Shown: positions 1 to 8,411 of the stretch, one piece after another | Layout of the letters: the number at the start of each line of letters is the position of its first letter | How positions within the stretch are numbered: position 1 is the stretch's first letter | From: CBDCME01 sp965218865 | GTDB taxonomy: Bacteria > Pseudomonadota > Alphaproteobacteria > JAAXGF01 | Direction of reading: 5' to 3' | Length of the DNA: 64,000 nucleotides | NCBI GenBank assembly: GCA_965218865.1 | Contig: CBDCME010000069.1 | Location: 1-64,000, forward strand | The notes under the pieces: generated by a model | Told to the model about the DNA's origin: nothing | What the model saw: the letters and a program-made list of their open reading frames with translations, nothing else | Databases searched by the model: none | Translations under genes and position numbers: made by a program

Positions 1-13
1 ATGGTGTCTCAGC

Positions 14-634
14 ATGATCGCCGCATGGGCGTGGAAGCACGATAGAAACATAGCGTTTTGGTGCGTTGTGTTTTTTATAATGGTCACTGTAATTGGGCTT
101 TTGTTTGCGAGCTTATTGCCAAATAATTCAATAGATTCGCCGCGACCATACTTTACAAAAGCTAGAGCAGAAATATCACGTAGTCTAATAAAAAGTAACA
201 CAACCTCTCCAGTTTATGTTCTTACTGTGTCTGTTCAAAATAATGAGATACCAGCTAAAAACGTCGTTAGCCATCTTCTTATATTAGATGGTCTATTAAG
301 ATAGACGACTGAGCCAGTGACAATGGATAGGATTAAGAACGCCAATGACGTTGGTAGATTGCAATATTTAAACCACAGAATCAATATAAACATAGGCCGA
401 AATGCCAGGGTGGCCTTTGTTGTATTTGAGATAAAATATTCAAGTGCCTCAGGTGACGACGTTTATTCACAAGTGTGGTTTATGAAATTTACTGGATCGT
501 CTCCGGATGGAAAATTCGATCCGCCTCTTGTCGATGCAAGTCACGCTGAGCGTGAGAAAATAGACAAATACATAAGGTTACGGAATATCCCTATGTTATC
601 AGATTCATGGGATGAAATGAATGTCCAAGGGTAA
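14..634 (+). pseudogene. membrane-anchored hypothetical protein, interrupted by an amber codon
   Basis: Two open segments lie in the same frame (14-304 and 317-634), separated only by one TAG at 302-304. Read through, they give one protein of about 206 residues. It has an N-terminal basic stretch, one transmembrane helix at residues 15-37 and a soluble domain. I do not recognise a named family, although short membrane-anchored proteins of this layout are common. The stretch is clearly AT-rich compared with the GC-rich core genes, which points to transfer. The 3' end overlaps the next small gene by 14 bases, as in an operon. Either the gene is dead or two short peptides are made; decay is likelier. 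Confidence 0.55.
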
Positions 635-754
635 ATATTTATCTTTTGAAGAAGCTCGTAAAATGAGGATTCTAAATCAGTTTGCCAGAGAACATCCCTC
701 AGTTGGCAAAAAAAGCGTGTTCTACGCTTTGATGAGTGCTATGGCGCATGGTGA
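621..754 (+). pseudogene. small hypothetical protein, 3' end lost at IS1595 insertion
   Basis: An ATG at 621 opens a frame beginning MSKGKYLSFEEARK, with about 44 plausible residues before the coding sense disappears at the edge of the IS1595 element near 755. Short proteins with a similar SFEEARK start occur as uncharacterised genes in many proteobacteria, so probably only a few C-terminal residues are lost. The gene overlaps the 3' end of the preceding membrane protein gene, so the two were likely cotranscribed. Function unknown. Confidence 0.4.
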
Positions 755-1665
755 AATGCCAGACAGCCAAATCAAAAGGCAGCCAACAGTTCATCAAACA
801 TCTGACTGGGGCGCTTCCGGCGATTGTAGCGATACTCGAACTCTTTCACGTACTTCTGAAGGTGTTTGCCGGAAACATGAACATGAGTCCCTCGAATCGA
901 AAGTTTCAACCGCGCCCAAAAGCCCTCGATCCCGTTAACATGGCAATCTCCGCGCACATATTCCTCGGCACTGTGGTTCACCGTCTCGTGTCCGAAACCG
1001 GCCTTGGCAAGCCCGTTGTAGGATTTCAACTCGTCGGTATGGACGGTACTTCCGGCTTCGACGTTGGCAACGATTTCTGGTTGAAGCGTTTTCTTCTGAA
1101 CATTGGGAACCACCTTCGCCATAACGTCGCCGCCGCGCTCTACCATGCCGAAAACTACGGTCTTGTTGCGCGTGTATCCCCGTCCTTTGCCCTTGGCCTT
1201 CCCGCCGACATAGGTTTCGTCGGCCTCCACCGTGCCGCCCAGCGGGGTTTCGCCGTCAGTTTTAGCCATGTATTTCCTCAATTCATGACCCATACGCCAT
1301 GCCGTTTTGTATGTAATGCCGAGTTGGCGTTGCAATTCCTTCGCCGCAACCCCGTGACGAGTCGTGGTGAACAGGAACATTGCATAGAACCACTTTTGAA
1401 GCGGAGTGCGCGTCAGAGCAAACGGCGTCCCCTGCATTGGGTGGATATGATGACCGCAGTTGCAAGTATAGGCTGGCATCTTTTTCAGGCGATGAAACTT
1501 CCCAGTCTCACCACATCTGGAGCAGGTCGGCTTTTCACTGAATCGCGTCTTGAACAGATGGTCCAAGCATGTGTCGTCATCAGGAAAGGTTTCGAAAAAA
1601 TTTTGTACCGTCCAAGCCATCGTTATCTCCTATCGTTGATAGGAATATAAGCTAGCCAGTGGCAT
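755..1665 (-). mobile_element. IS1595-family element no. 1
   Basis: The element is centred on an intact IS1595 transposase. Candidate ends are weak inverted repeats starting ATGCCA near 756 and, inverted, near 1665. I could not find the 8 bp target duplication expected for the family, so the exact borders are uncertain by some tens of bases. It has truncated the small gene that starts at 621. Confidence 0.6.
772..1620 (-). CDS. IS1595-family transposase
   Basis: This 282-residue protein catalyses cut-and-paste transposition of its own element. The N-terminus has a zinc ribbon (CSRCGETG near residue 35, then CNCGHH). A helix-turn-helix region (QRQLGITYKTAW) follows, then an ISXO2-type DDE core with EADETYVGG, VHTDELKSY and the NHSAEEYVRGDCHVNGIE block that carries the last acidic residue. 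Length and domain order are normal for the family. The frame is intact, so it may still be active. It differs clearly from the other two IS1595 transposases in the window, so it is a separate lineage rather than a local copy. Confidence 0.92.
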   Translation of the reverse strand: MAWTVQNFFETFPDDDTCLDHLFKTRFSEKPTCSRCGETGKFHRLKKMPAYTCNCGHHIHPMQGTPFALTRTPLQKWFYAMFLFTTTRHGVAAKELQRQLGITYKTAWRMGHELRKYMAKTDGETPLGGTVEADETYVGGKAKGKGRGYTRNKTVVFGMVERGGDVMAKVVPNVQKKTLQPEIVANVEAGSTVHTDELKSYNGLAKAGFGHETVNHSAEEYVRGDCHVNGIEGFWARLKLSIRGTHVHVSGKHLQKYVKEFEYRYNRRKRPSQMFDELLAAF

Positions 1666-2029
1666 ACGTCAAGGGGATAATTGCGGGAAATTCGGTTGGT
1701 GTCATCGATGAGGCAATTTCGAGCCTGGGGGAGCTGTTGACCTTGGTTTCGGATGAGGACGAAAAAAGGCGGATTGTTACAATTTTGATGCGACTTCGGG
1801 CCTGTCGAGAAAATTGGTGCGCAAATCCGAACCTGATTACGCACTTTGCTCCGCGAGTTTGAGGAGGTTGTAGGGCATGGGCGGGGTGCGTAGGGCGGCC
1901 CAGGCGAGGCGGGGGATCATCTCGTCCAGGCGGTAGCGGCGATTGAAGCGGTATTCGAACTGGGCCAGGTATCGCGGTGCGTGCTTGGGACGGATGGGGT
2001 CCCGCGGAGGCTGTTCTTGACGTTACCGA

Positions 2030-3595
2030 GTCGTCCGTGAAGAACCCTGATTTCAAGCTGAAGCGGCGATTGGGTTTGCGGTGGGGTGCGAGATGTCGCT
2101 GAGGAGCGCGGCCAGGATTTGGACAAACAAACGCCTCAGCCATTTGAGGACAAGGCGGTAGTTGTAGCCGGCGCCGGCGAGGATGGCGTTGATCTTGTCG
2201 CCGTCGCGGCCTTTGAGGAAGTTGCGCCCCAGCCTGCCATCGCTCTTGAGATGTCCGATCACGGCCTCGACGGCGGAGCGCCGCCTGAGCTCCTTCTTGA
2301 TCGTCGGCGTGATGCCGCGTTTCTGGCCTGATCTAAAGACGCGGTGTTTGTTGGGGTAATCGTGGCCCTGGTATCCCTTGTCGACATAGATGCGCTCGGC
2401 CGATATCCCCGTCCAGCGTTCCATCTCTTCGATCACCTGCCTCAAGGTGTGGCCATCATAGGGATTGCCGTGGAAGGCCTTGACGTGGGCGACGAACTGG
2501 CCGCCGGGGGGGCGGGAATTGGTCGCCGCCACGGAGACCTTGCAGCCGAACTCGTACGGCTTGTGCGCCTTCCCTTTGCCGATGCATTCGACCTCGGGCG
2601 CGTGGAGCGAATAGACCTTGGGCAAGGGGTCGCGCCGCTTCTGGGTCGACACCCGCTCGGCCAGCCACAAGGGGCGGCGGAAGGTATCCCGTAGGCTCTC
2701 CTCCTGGGCCGTCTTGCGGCGGATGTCGCGGACGGTGCGCCCGAGATAGGTCTTGAGCTTGCGCAGGGCCTTGTTGGCCCGCTTGTGCTGTTTGGCATGG
2801 CGGTAGCGGCCTTGCATGATCAACGCCCTCTTGCCCAGGCGGGTATAGGACTGACGCAGGGCAATGCCGTGCTCCCGTGCCAGTCGCACCAGCCGCTCGC
2901 GGGCTCGTTGCATCAGTTTGGCGTCGGTCGGAAAGGCAATCGCCTTCTCTTGTACGGTGGTGTCCACCGTCACCCGCTCGAGGTCCTTCTCCCGCAGCGC
3001 CCCCACCCGGTGGGCCACGGCCAGGCTCTCCTGGAATACCTTCTCCAAACCTTCCGGCCCGATCCGGTCCCGCCACCGGGTCATCGACGAGCGCTCCATG
3101 GGCAGCTCATGCTGAAAGTACTCTTCGCCGCAGAAGCACTGGAAGTATGGGTCGTAGACCCAGCGCTCGCAGACCTCCTCATCCGAGAGATCGAACATAT
3201 GCTTGAGGATGTGCAGCCCAACCATCAACCGCGTCGGGACCCCCGGCCGACCCTCCTCCGAATACAAGGCTTCATAGGTCTCGTCGAAGAAAGTCCACGC
3301 GATCCGGCCCCCCAACACCACCAACTCGTGGCGCAGGTTGATGATGTTTTCGAACCGCGAGCGGAACAGGTCCTCTATTCCCGATGACACCTTGCGCGAT
3401 GGCTTCATCACAGTTCTCCAATCCCAATCGACGGGAGCAGAGAATCACGTTCCGCAACGGAAGGGAATCCCCAAAATCAATTATTTCAAATCACAAGCTT
3501 TTCAGGCCCAAAACCCGTTTTCTTGCAAATCCGATTACTTCGCCAAACCGAAAGAGCTACCAACATCAGCCGCTTACACGTTCTTCACGGGCGAC
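2030..3595 (-). mobile_element. IS5-family element, copy A (1566 bp)
   Basis: Imperfect 18 bp inverted repeats GTCGYCCGTGAAGAACSC mark both ends. They are flanked by a 6 bp target duplication TACCGA (2024-2029 and 3596-3601). The length equals that of the second copy at 38473-40038. Confidence 0.94.
2053..3408 (-). CDS. IS5-family transposase, copy A
   Basis: This 451-residue transposase of the long IS5-type has an N-terminal DUF772-like region (LRHELVVLGGRIAW, then GRPGVPTRLMVGLHILKHM). A DDE catalytic core follows: VTVDTTVQEKAI carries the first Asp, RIYVDKGYQGHDY the second, and RRRSAVEAVIGHLKSDGRLGR the Glu with the R/K residues. The ATG at 3408 is chosen because it follows GGAG at a normal distance. 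It differs from copy B at only two residues I can see (one R/H near residue 370 and the last residue), so both arose recently and are probably functional. Confidence 0.95.
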   Translation of the reverse strand: MKPSRKVSSGIEDLFRSRFENIINLRHELVVLGGRIAWTFFDETYEALYSEEGRPGVPTRLMVGLHILKHMFDLSDEEVCERWVYDPYFQCFCGEEYFQHELPMERSSMTRWRDRIGPEGLEKVFQESLAVAHRVGALREKDLERVTVDTTVQEKAIAFPTDAKLMQRARERLVRLAREHGIALRQSYTRLGKRALIMQGRYRHAKQHKRANKALRKLKTYLGRTVRDIRRKTAQEESLRDTFRRPLWLAERVSTQKRRDPLPKVYSLHAPEVECIGKGKAHKPYEFGCKVSVAATNSRPPGGQFVAHVKAFHGNPYDGHTLRQVIEEMERWTGISAERIYVDKGYQGHDYPNKHRVFRSGQKRGITPTIKKELRRRSAVEAVIGHLKSDGRLGRNFLKGRDGDKINAILAGAGYNYRLVLKWLRRLFVQILAALLSDISHPTANPIAASA

Positions 3596-4630
3596 TACCG
3601 AGGGTCGTATTGACCCATTTGAAGGCGGCCCATTTGGCGGCCTGGGGTCCGCTGCCGGTAACGGCGGGATAATGGCTGCAGCCAGCCGCGGTGACGGCGG
3701 TGAAGCAGCTCAGGCCGTCGCTGACGACGGTGCTTCCCGGGGTCAAGACGCGGCGCGACATTTTCTCGATCTCTGCCTTGCGGAAGCCCTTCACCCGGGT
3801 GAGCTTGAGCCGGTGCGGCCGACCCTCGGCGGTGGTTTCCACGGCGGCCACGAAAGGCGTTTTGCCGGGTGCGCCACGGCCCCGCTTACCGCCGCGCCGG
3901 GCGCCCCCCAGATAGGCGTCGTCGATCTCGATCCGCTTGCCCTCGCCGCCCAGCGGCTTGTTTTCCTCGCGTTCAAGCATCACCTGCATCAGTTTGTGAT
4001 GCATCTTCCACGCCGTATTGTAGCTGACCCCGAGCCGGCGCCCCAATTCGAGGCTGGAAATCCCTTTCTTCGACTGGCTGATCAGGTAGAGCGCCTCGAA
4101 CCATACGATCAGCGCCAGGTGGGTCGCATGAAAGATCGTCCCCGCCGTCAACGACACCTGGTAATGGCAGCCGCTGCACTGATACAGCCGCCGACTCTTG
4201 TGCTCGCTGTAGCGATCACCGGCACAGCGGGGACAAACAAAACCCTTCGGCCAGCGCCAGCCGAATACCACCGCCCGACATTTCTCCTCGCTAAGTTCAC
4301 GAAACCGCCCCAAACTCAACCCCAACTGAACCGCATTCCTCGACATCGCAAACCTCCTGAAAAACCACCGGATGTTCACTTTTTGTACCATACCAAATCC
4401 TCGGAGGAAAATGCGTAATCAGGAATCCGAATGAGTGTCGTGTTTGTCCCCTCAATCCTGCCTGTTTTGGCCATCATTAAGTTGTCGAATCATTTGTTTA
4501 CAAGCAGGCATCATGGAAAGCTGGTCCGGGCATCTCGGAATCCGATGTCGATACGGGCCTCGATGCTTGAGGTGGTCCTGGAAAATCGGCTGTGTAAAAG
4601 GATTTTCGGTATCCGAATGGAGCGAAGCGA

Positions 4631-5062
4631 ATGTTAGACCGTGAGCGTTCTAATCGACGACGGTGGAGCCGAACCGATATCCAGGTCGACGGCTTCATTC
4701 TATATGGCGAGAAACAAATCAAAATGGTTCTCGAAGACTTGTCGCCCAAGGGGGCAAAGCTTCGCGTGGATGGCGAACAGCCGGGCCCTTCGAGCTACGA
4801 TATCCATGTTGACAGAGCCGGAAAATTTCCCGTTCACGTCCGCTGGCGGAATGGAAATATGCTGGGTGTCGAATTCGAAGATGATGCCGAGGAAGTAAAT
4901 CGCCGATTCGGGCCATATCTGGAATTAAATCTAGTACCAGCGGTCTCCCGGACCGGAAGTCGTGCGAAGCACTCAAAAGCATCGACGGGCTTGTTCTCCC
5001 ACAGCAGTACCCCTCCCACGGCAGTGCCATGGTTACGCCTGTCATTCGGCGCTGAACATTGA
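4631..5062 (+). CDS. PilZ domain protein
   Basis: This 143-residue cytoplasmic protein carries a PilZ domain over residues 8-95. The c-di-GMP binding signature is present as an N-terminal RRRWSR arginine motif and a DLSPKGAKL box matching (D/N)xSxxG, followed by the beta-barrel strand FPVHVRWRNGNMLGVEF. PilZ proteins change partner activity, often motility or polysaccharide synthesis, when they bind c-di-GMP. The C-terminal 45 residues are low in recognisable structure. A GGAG lies eight bases before the ATG. It stands alone between IS1595 no. 2 and the carD gene, so its output cannot be inferred. Confidence 0.85.
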   Translation: MLDRERSNRRRWSRTDIQVDGFILYGEKQIKMVLEDLSPKGAKLRVDGEQPGPSSYDIHVDRAGKFPVHVRWRNGNMLGVEFEDDAEEVNRRFGPYLELNLVPAVSRTGSRAKHSKASTGLFSHSSTPPTAVPWLRLSFGAEH

Positions 5063-5260
5063 CCCCCTAAGCGGTCCCTGCGCGCGACTTTCGCGGACTC
5101 CTGTTACCCCGCCCGCACAGAATTATGAAATTTCCCTCAATTTCCCGGAACTTTCCGCATCCGTTAAGACTCTGTTAACTTTATCCGCGCCATCATCATC
5201 GTCATAGGCTCCTCCCCGAAGCCTATAATCTTCACGTCCCTTTCTAATCCCCATCACTGA

Positions 5261-5287
5261 CCCCCGCTCCGGCGGGGGTTTATTTGT
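5261..5287 (+). terminator. rho-independent terminator
   Basis: A 7 bp GC stem (CCCCCGC / GCGGGGG, 5261-5278) with a TCCG loop is followed by TTTATTT. It lies about 200 bases after the PilZ gene and can end its transcript. It may act as a bidirectional boundary with carD. Confidence 0.75.
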
Positions 5288-5478
5288 CATCCGTGCACGC
5301 CCCTCATATCAGCACAGACTGTTAGACCATGCAGGCGCTGTTGGCCAGCAGGCATTTTTGGTGATTTCGTCGGCCATTGCCTCACCCGTTGATGGAGCGG
5401 TCATACCGCATCCTTCAAACGACCTCGGTTCCTCCTCCTCGGGGACCGAAAACCCGCTCCATCGCCGGGAGACGATGG

Positions 5479-5976
5479 CTAGGCGGCGTCGAGGAACTTC
5501 TCGAGACGTTCAGTCGCCGTATCGTGATCGATTTTTTCGACCGCGGCGAACTCGCGCACCAACCGGTCGAGCGCCGCCTCGTACAACTGGCGTTCACTAT
5601 ACGACCGATCCGGTTGCCCCACGTTGGGGTGGAGATCGCGCACGACTTCCGCGATCGAGATCGGATTGCCGGAATTGATCTTGGCCTCGTACTCCTGGGC
5701 CCGGCGACTCCACATGGTCCGACGGACCCGCGCCCTACCGCGTAGGGTCGTGAGGGCCGATCCCATTTCCTTACGGGTCGACAGCCGACGCATGCCAGCC
5801 TTGCCCGCTTTTCCGACGGGAACCCGTAATGTCATTTTGTCTCTGTCGAAGCTGATGACAAAGACCTCTAGGTCCATTCCGGCAATCGCCTGCTTTTCAA
5901 TCGATGTAATGAGTCCAACGCCATGGGTTGGATAGACCACGAAATCTCCGGTTCCAAACGCCAGTTTCTTTGCCAT
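5479..5976 (-). CDS. carD: CarD-type (CdnL) transcriptional regulator
   Basis: This 165-residue protein of the CarD/CdnL family binds the RNA polymerase beta subunit and stabilises open complexes, mainly at rRNA and other growth promoters. The N-terminal RNAP-interaction domain is seen in FGTGDFVVYPTHGVGLI (Tudor-like). The C-terminal helical part includes RRTMWSRRAQEYEAKINSG with the conserved Trp that contacts the DNA bubble edge. The ATG at 5976 and a GTG two codons upstream (5982) share the same GGAGAG. Length is typical. It lies downstream of fdxA on the same strand, the usual alphaproteobacterial order, but a repeat (6268-6376) and about 290 bases now separate them. Confidence 0.92.
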   Translation of the reverse strand: MAKKLAFGTGDFVVYPTHGVGLITSIEKQAIAGMDLEVFVISFDRDKMTLRVPVGKAGKAGMRRLSTRKEMGSALTTLRGRARVRRTMWSRRAQEYEAKINSGNPISIAEVVRDLHPNVGQPDRSYSERQLYEAALDRLVREFAAVEKIDHDTATERLEKFLDAA

Positions 5977-6267
5977 TCTCACGTCTCTCCGTCATTCTAC
6001 CTGTTCGTTGCCTCGGCCCACGCGCGCGGTGAACGACGCACCAGTGTCGACCTCTCGCCGTTACGTCCACGCCGCACGGGTATGATTTCCCAAAAACTCG
6101 GTACCCTACTCGCGACCGAATTCGGTTCCCGGCTGATCGAAGCCCCCCAAGGTCAGGACACCAAGAACAACAAATACCACAAAATCGAGCAAAAAGACAG
6201 ACCCCGGTCAAGGACCCTTGTCGGACCAGCCCACGGAATTACTTCGTCCCGTGGCCGAAATGCGATT

Positions 6268-6376
6268 CTAGTGCACCGGCGCATTCACTTCGTTCACGCC
6301 CCCGTGCACCAGGCCTTTGTCGATGCATCAACTTTCCAAACTTCGGCTGTCGCGTCCGTTTGGGTCGATGCACTAG
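6268..6376. repeat. 109 bp repeat with CTAGTGCA ends, copy 1
   Basis: A 109 bp unit is bounded by inverted octamers CTAGTGCA / TGCACTAG. A near-identical unit of the same length is at 11833-11941. It resembles a small non-autonomous (MITE-like) or REP-type unit. Its right end overlaps the fdxA stop codon. Confidence 0.85.
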
Positions 6377-6711
6377 CCGCTATTCGTCCCGGGGTTGGAA
6401 CTGAAGTGTTTCATCTTGTCCGTGACCTGGGCCCAGTCGTCGGCGTCCGGCGGCGGCTCGCCCTTACGGGTGATGTTCGGCCATAATTCCGAGTATTTAT
6501 GGTTGAAATCGACCCACTTCGCCATACTGTCGTCGGTATCGGGCTGGATCGCCTCGATGGGGCATTCCGGCTCGCACACCCCGCAATCGATACACTCGTC
6601 CGGATGAATGGCGAGCATGTTCTCGCCTTCGTAGAAGCAATCGACCGGACAAACCTCGATGCAATCCATGTATTTGCACTTGATGCAAATTTCCGTGACC
6701 ACGTACGTCAT
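6373..6711 (-). CDS. fdxA: 7Fe ferredoxin FdxA
   Basis: This 112-residue ferredoxin has the [3Fe-4S]/[4Fe-4S] pattern typical of FdxA: CIKCKYMDCIEVCPVDC near residues 9-25 and CIDCGVCEPECP near residues 40-51. It carries low-potential electrons in the cytoplasm. The start at 6711 follows GGAGG by six bases and gives the family MTYVVTE N-terminus; longer upstream reading has no family support. The C-terminal extension with YSELWPNIT is typical of alphaproteobacteria. The stop codon (TAG at 6373-6375) is supplied by the CTAG end of the 109 bp repeat, so the last residues may have been changed by that insertion. Confidence 0.95.
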   Translation of the reverse strand: MTYVVTEICIKCKYMDCIEVCPVDCFYEGENMLAIHPDECIDCGVCEPECPIEAIQPDTDDSMAKWVDFNHKYSELWPNITRKGEPPPDADDWAQVTDKMKHFSSNPGTNSG

Positions 6712-7013
6712 TGCGGCCTCCAATTCCGCTCGCGTCGCTCGGGCGTTGAAGTCATTCGTAACCGGCGCCACGTCACGAACGCCATATTGATGAGGTTGGA
6801 CGTCAACAACCCACCACTGCGTACCCGCGACGCCACACGTTGCTTTCGGCTGGATGCTCCGCCGATACCGGGGCGCTCCTGGCACCGCGAAAGGGACCCT
6901 CTCGGCTTCCCTATCATACCGTGGGCACCGGCTTCCCTATCACAAATATTTGTGATCGCGCAACCCTTCTCGATTTCGGGTGCTGTCCTAATTCGGACAC
7001 TTCGATCTTGAAA

Positions 7014-7898
7014 CTAGGACAACCCACCATCAATCACCGTAAACTTACCATGCCGGCGGCCAGTTGGCGCCAACCCTTCGGGGTTATCTGCCGCATCAAT
7101 CAACTCGTCAATCGTCCAGATATGATCCGTGACGCCGATTGCCATGGCTGGGGTTATCCCCTGCAAGGTCTCGTGAGGTCGGCAAAAGTTGTAATGAGCC
7201 ACGTACAGGCTCACGGCTGCCCTGTGGTTGCGGAGTTTTTTCGAAAAGCCGTTCGTCAGACGAGTGAACCGACGAGACTGCATCCGGACTGTGAGGTTTG
7301 AGCGCTCGACAAAACTCGTCGAGATTTTCATGGGCGCTCCGTTTACTACCCGTTTTGATACCGCTACTACATCGCCTGGGGCATATCGACGCGAAGCTTC
7401 CGCGCCCCTCTTGGGGTCGTAATGCTTAACGATTTGCCCATAATCGCATTCGGCCCCGAAAGCGTTTTCGATCGCCGGAGCGTAGTGAAGGAAGCCGTCC
7501 GTGTTAATGACGGGTCGGCTTATGATCCGGGCGCTTAGGTCATCCACGAATTCCTGGGTCGTGCCACCATCGCGTTTACCGGTCCTGTAACTGACGATGG
7601 CTTTTCGATTGGCATCAAGACCGATGAACGTGTACTGGTCGCCAGTTTCGCGGTCATCACCCGACCGCTTTTGCTTCTTTCCGACGAATGACCACAATTC
7701 GTCGAATTCCAACCGAGAGACTTCCAGACCGCGCATGATGGCGTCATGAAGGGCTTCGCATCCCTCTCCGACACGGACGCCTAACCGCATCACGGTGTCC
7801 CTGTGGATACCGGTAAGGCGCTCAGTAGCGCGAATGCTCACGCCCTCGGTAAGGGCTGAAATAGCGGCAATCTGCTTGTCACGCGGAAGAACGTTCAT
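7014..7898 (-). CDS. IS1-like family transposase
   Basis: This 294-residue transposase has an N-terminal helix-turn-helix (SIRATERLTGIHRDTVMRL). A DDE-type core follows, seen in RLEFDELWSFVGKK, YTFIGLDANRKAIVSY and INTDGFLHYAPAIENAF, with a late acidic residue in STSFVERSNLTVRMQSRRFTR. These blocks match the long IS1-like transposases found in Rhizobiales and relatives. The frame is intact and it lies 20 bases inside the left inverted repeat. It should act in trans on both ends of the 2.3 kb element. It needs no frameshift, unlike classical IS1. Confidence 0.9.
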   Translation of the reverse strand: MNVLPRDKQIAAISALTEGVSIRATERLTGIHRDTVMRLGVRVGEGCEALHDAIMRGLEVSRLEFDELWSFVGKKQKRSGDDRETGDQYTFIGLDANRKAIVSYRTGKRDGGTTQEFVDDLSARIISRPVINTDGFLHYAPAIENAFGAECDYGQIVKHYDPKRGAEASRRYAPGDVVAVSKRVVNGAPMKISTSFVERSNLTVRMQSRRFTRLTNGFSKKLRNHRAAVSLYVAHYNFCRPHETLQGITPAMAIGVTDHIWTIDELIDAADNPEGLAPTGRRHGKFTVIDGGLS

Positions 7899-8061
7899 CG
7901 GTTGATCCCTTCGATCTTTCGGGGACGCAACCGCGAAACTGGAAATTCCAGTGATCCAGTGCTATGTTTGATGAGCGGATCATAGCTTAGGGCTGCGTCC
8001 CTGAGTGTTGGTCTAAGGGGCTTGCGGTTGTTTCAGCAGCCGCAAGCCCCGGCGAAAAAGG

Positions 8062-8133
8062 TGGTGGAGGTGACCGGACTTGAACCGGCCGGGCGGGGCT
8101 TGTAAGGTCTTACCCGGCGAACCTGCCACCCCC
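8062..8133 (-). ncRNA. tRNA/tmRNA-like RNA in IS1-like transposon
   Basis: Read on the minus strand, the 72 bases start GGGGGTG and end CACCTCC-A-CCA. They form a 7 bp acceptor stem with a single G3-U70 wobble, the alanine identity signal of tRNA-Ala and tmRNA. A canonical T arm (GCCGG-TTCAAGT-CCGGT) abuts it, and the 5' part GGTTCGCCGGG is one base from the conserved tmRNA 5' block. A D-arm-like fold (AGGT...ACCT) is possible, but no anticodon stem and no tag reading frame are visible. Strong GC hairpins flank it (8017-8050 and 8153-8193). It could be a minimal tRNA-like RNA, a tmRNA relic or a structural end. Expression is unknown. Confidence 0.5.
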
Positions 8134-8411
8134 ACCGGGATTTGTCGATTCAGGGCCGCTGCCTCACCTTCTCAGGGGATTGGGCAGCGGCCCTTCCTAA
8201 TTGTCCTCGCCCCCGTCGCCGGTCGGCACATTCGCCGGGGGCTTGCGACCCTCCTATCCATTAATTTTCCTCCATGTGACTTGGCTGCAAACCACAGATA
8301 ATGCCAAATTCGGTTTGTGTCAATGCTTAATGCAATTTATCTTGACGACACGGTTTGATTGAGATAAATAGGTCATATGGTAAGCCATCCGACAGGTTAG
8401 GAGAAAGCCAA

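Larger units (their letters stand above)
1837..4346 (-). pseudogene. IS1595-family transposase, split by IS5 and frameshifted
   Basis: The 5' part (4346 down to 3602) has the zinc ribbon (CPRCAGD, CSGCHY), a helix-turn-helix and the DDE core (EIDDAYLGG, VVSDGLSCF). Translation starts at the ATG at 4346, six bases after AGGAGG. The 3' part (2029 down to 1837) ends RLLK-like PYNLLKLAEQSA. Deleting IS5 and one TACCGA restores an uninterrupted KWVNTTLGNVKNSLRGT. Just after that a one-base frameshift separates it from IRPKHAPRYLAQFEYRFNRR. The gene is therefore doubly inactivated, and the frameshift is independent of the IS5 insertion. Confidence 0.9.
1832..4423 (-). mobile_element. IS1595-family element no. 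2, interrupted by IS5
   Basis: Terminal inverted repeats starting CCTGATTACGCAYTTT lie at 1832 and, inverted, at 4423. They are flanked by a perfect 8 bp duplication AATCCGAA (1824-1831 and 4424-4431), the length expected for IS1595. The IS5 element 2030-3595 sits inside it. Without that insert the element is about 1.02 kb. Confidence 0.93.
1659..4480 (+). pseudogene. small Cys-rich ORF split by IS1595 no. 2
   Basis: Removing the element 1832-4423 and one copy of the 8 bp duplication AATCCGAA joins 1659-1831 to 4432-4480 in frame. The product has about 73 residues from a GTG start and ends ECRVCPLNPACFGHH. The rejoined tail has five cysteines within about 25 residues (C-x5-C-x6-C-x2-C-x5-C), which could bind metal. 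The clean restoration supports a real gene, but its 5' end abuts IS1595 no. 1 and may itself be truncated. Family not recognised. Confidence 0.45.

Noticed and set aside
736..1650. Long plus-strand frame over IS1595 no. 1
   Set aside because: It is a shadow of the minus-strand transposase, which has all the family motifs.
2785..3387. Plus-strand frames across IS5 copy A and their mirror images in copy B
   Set aside because: They overlap the IS5 transposase on the opposite strand and recur only because the element recurs.
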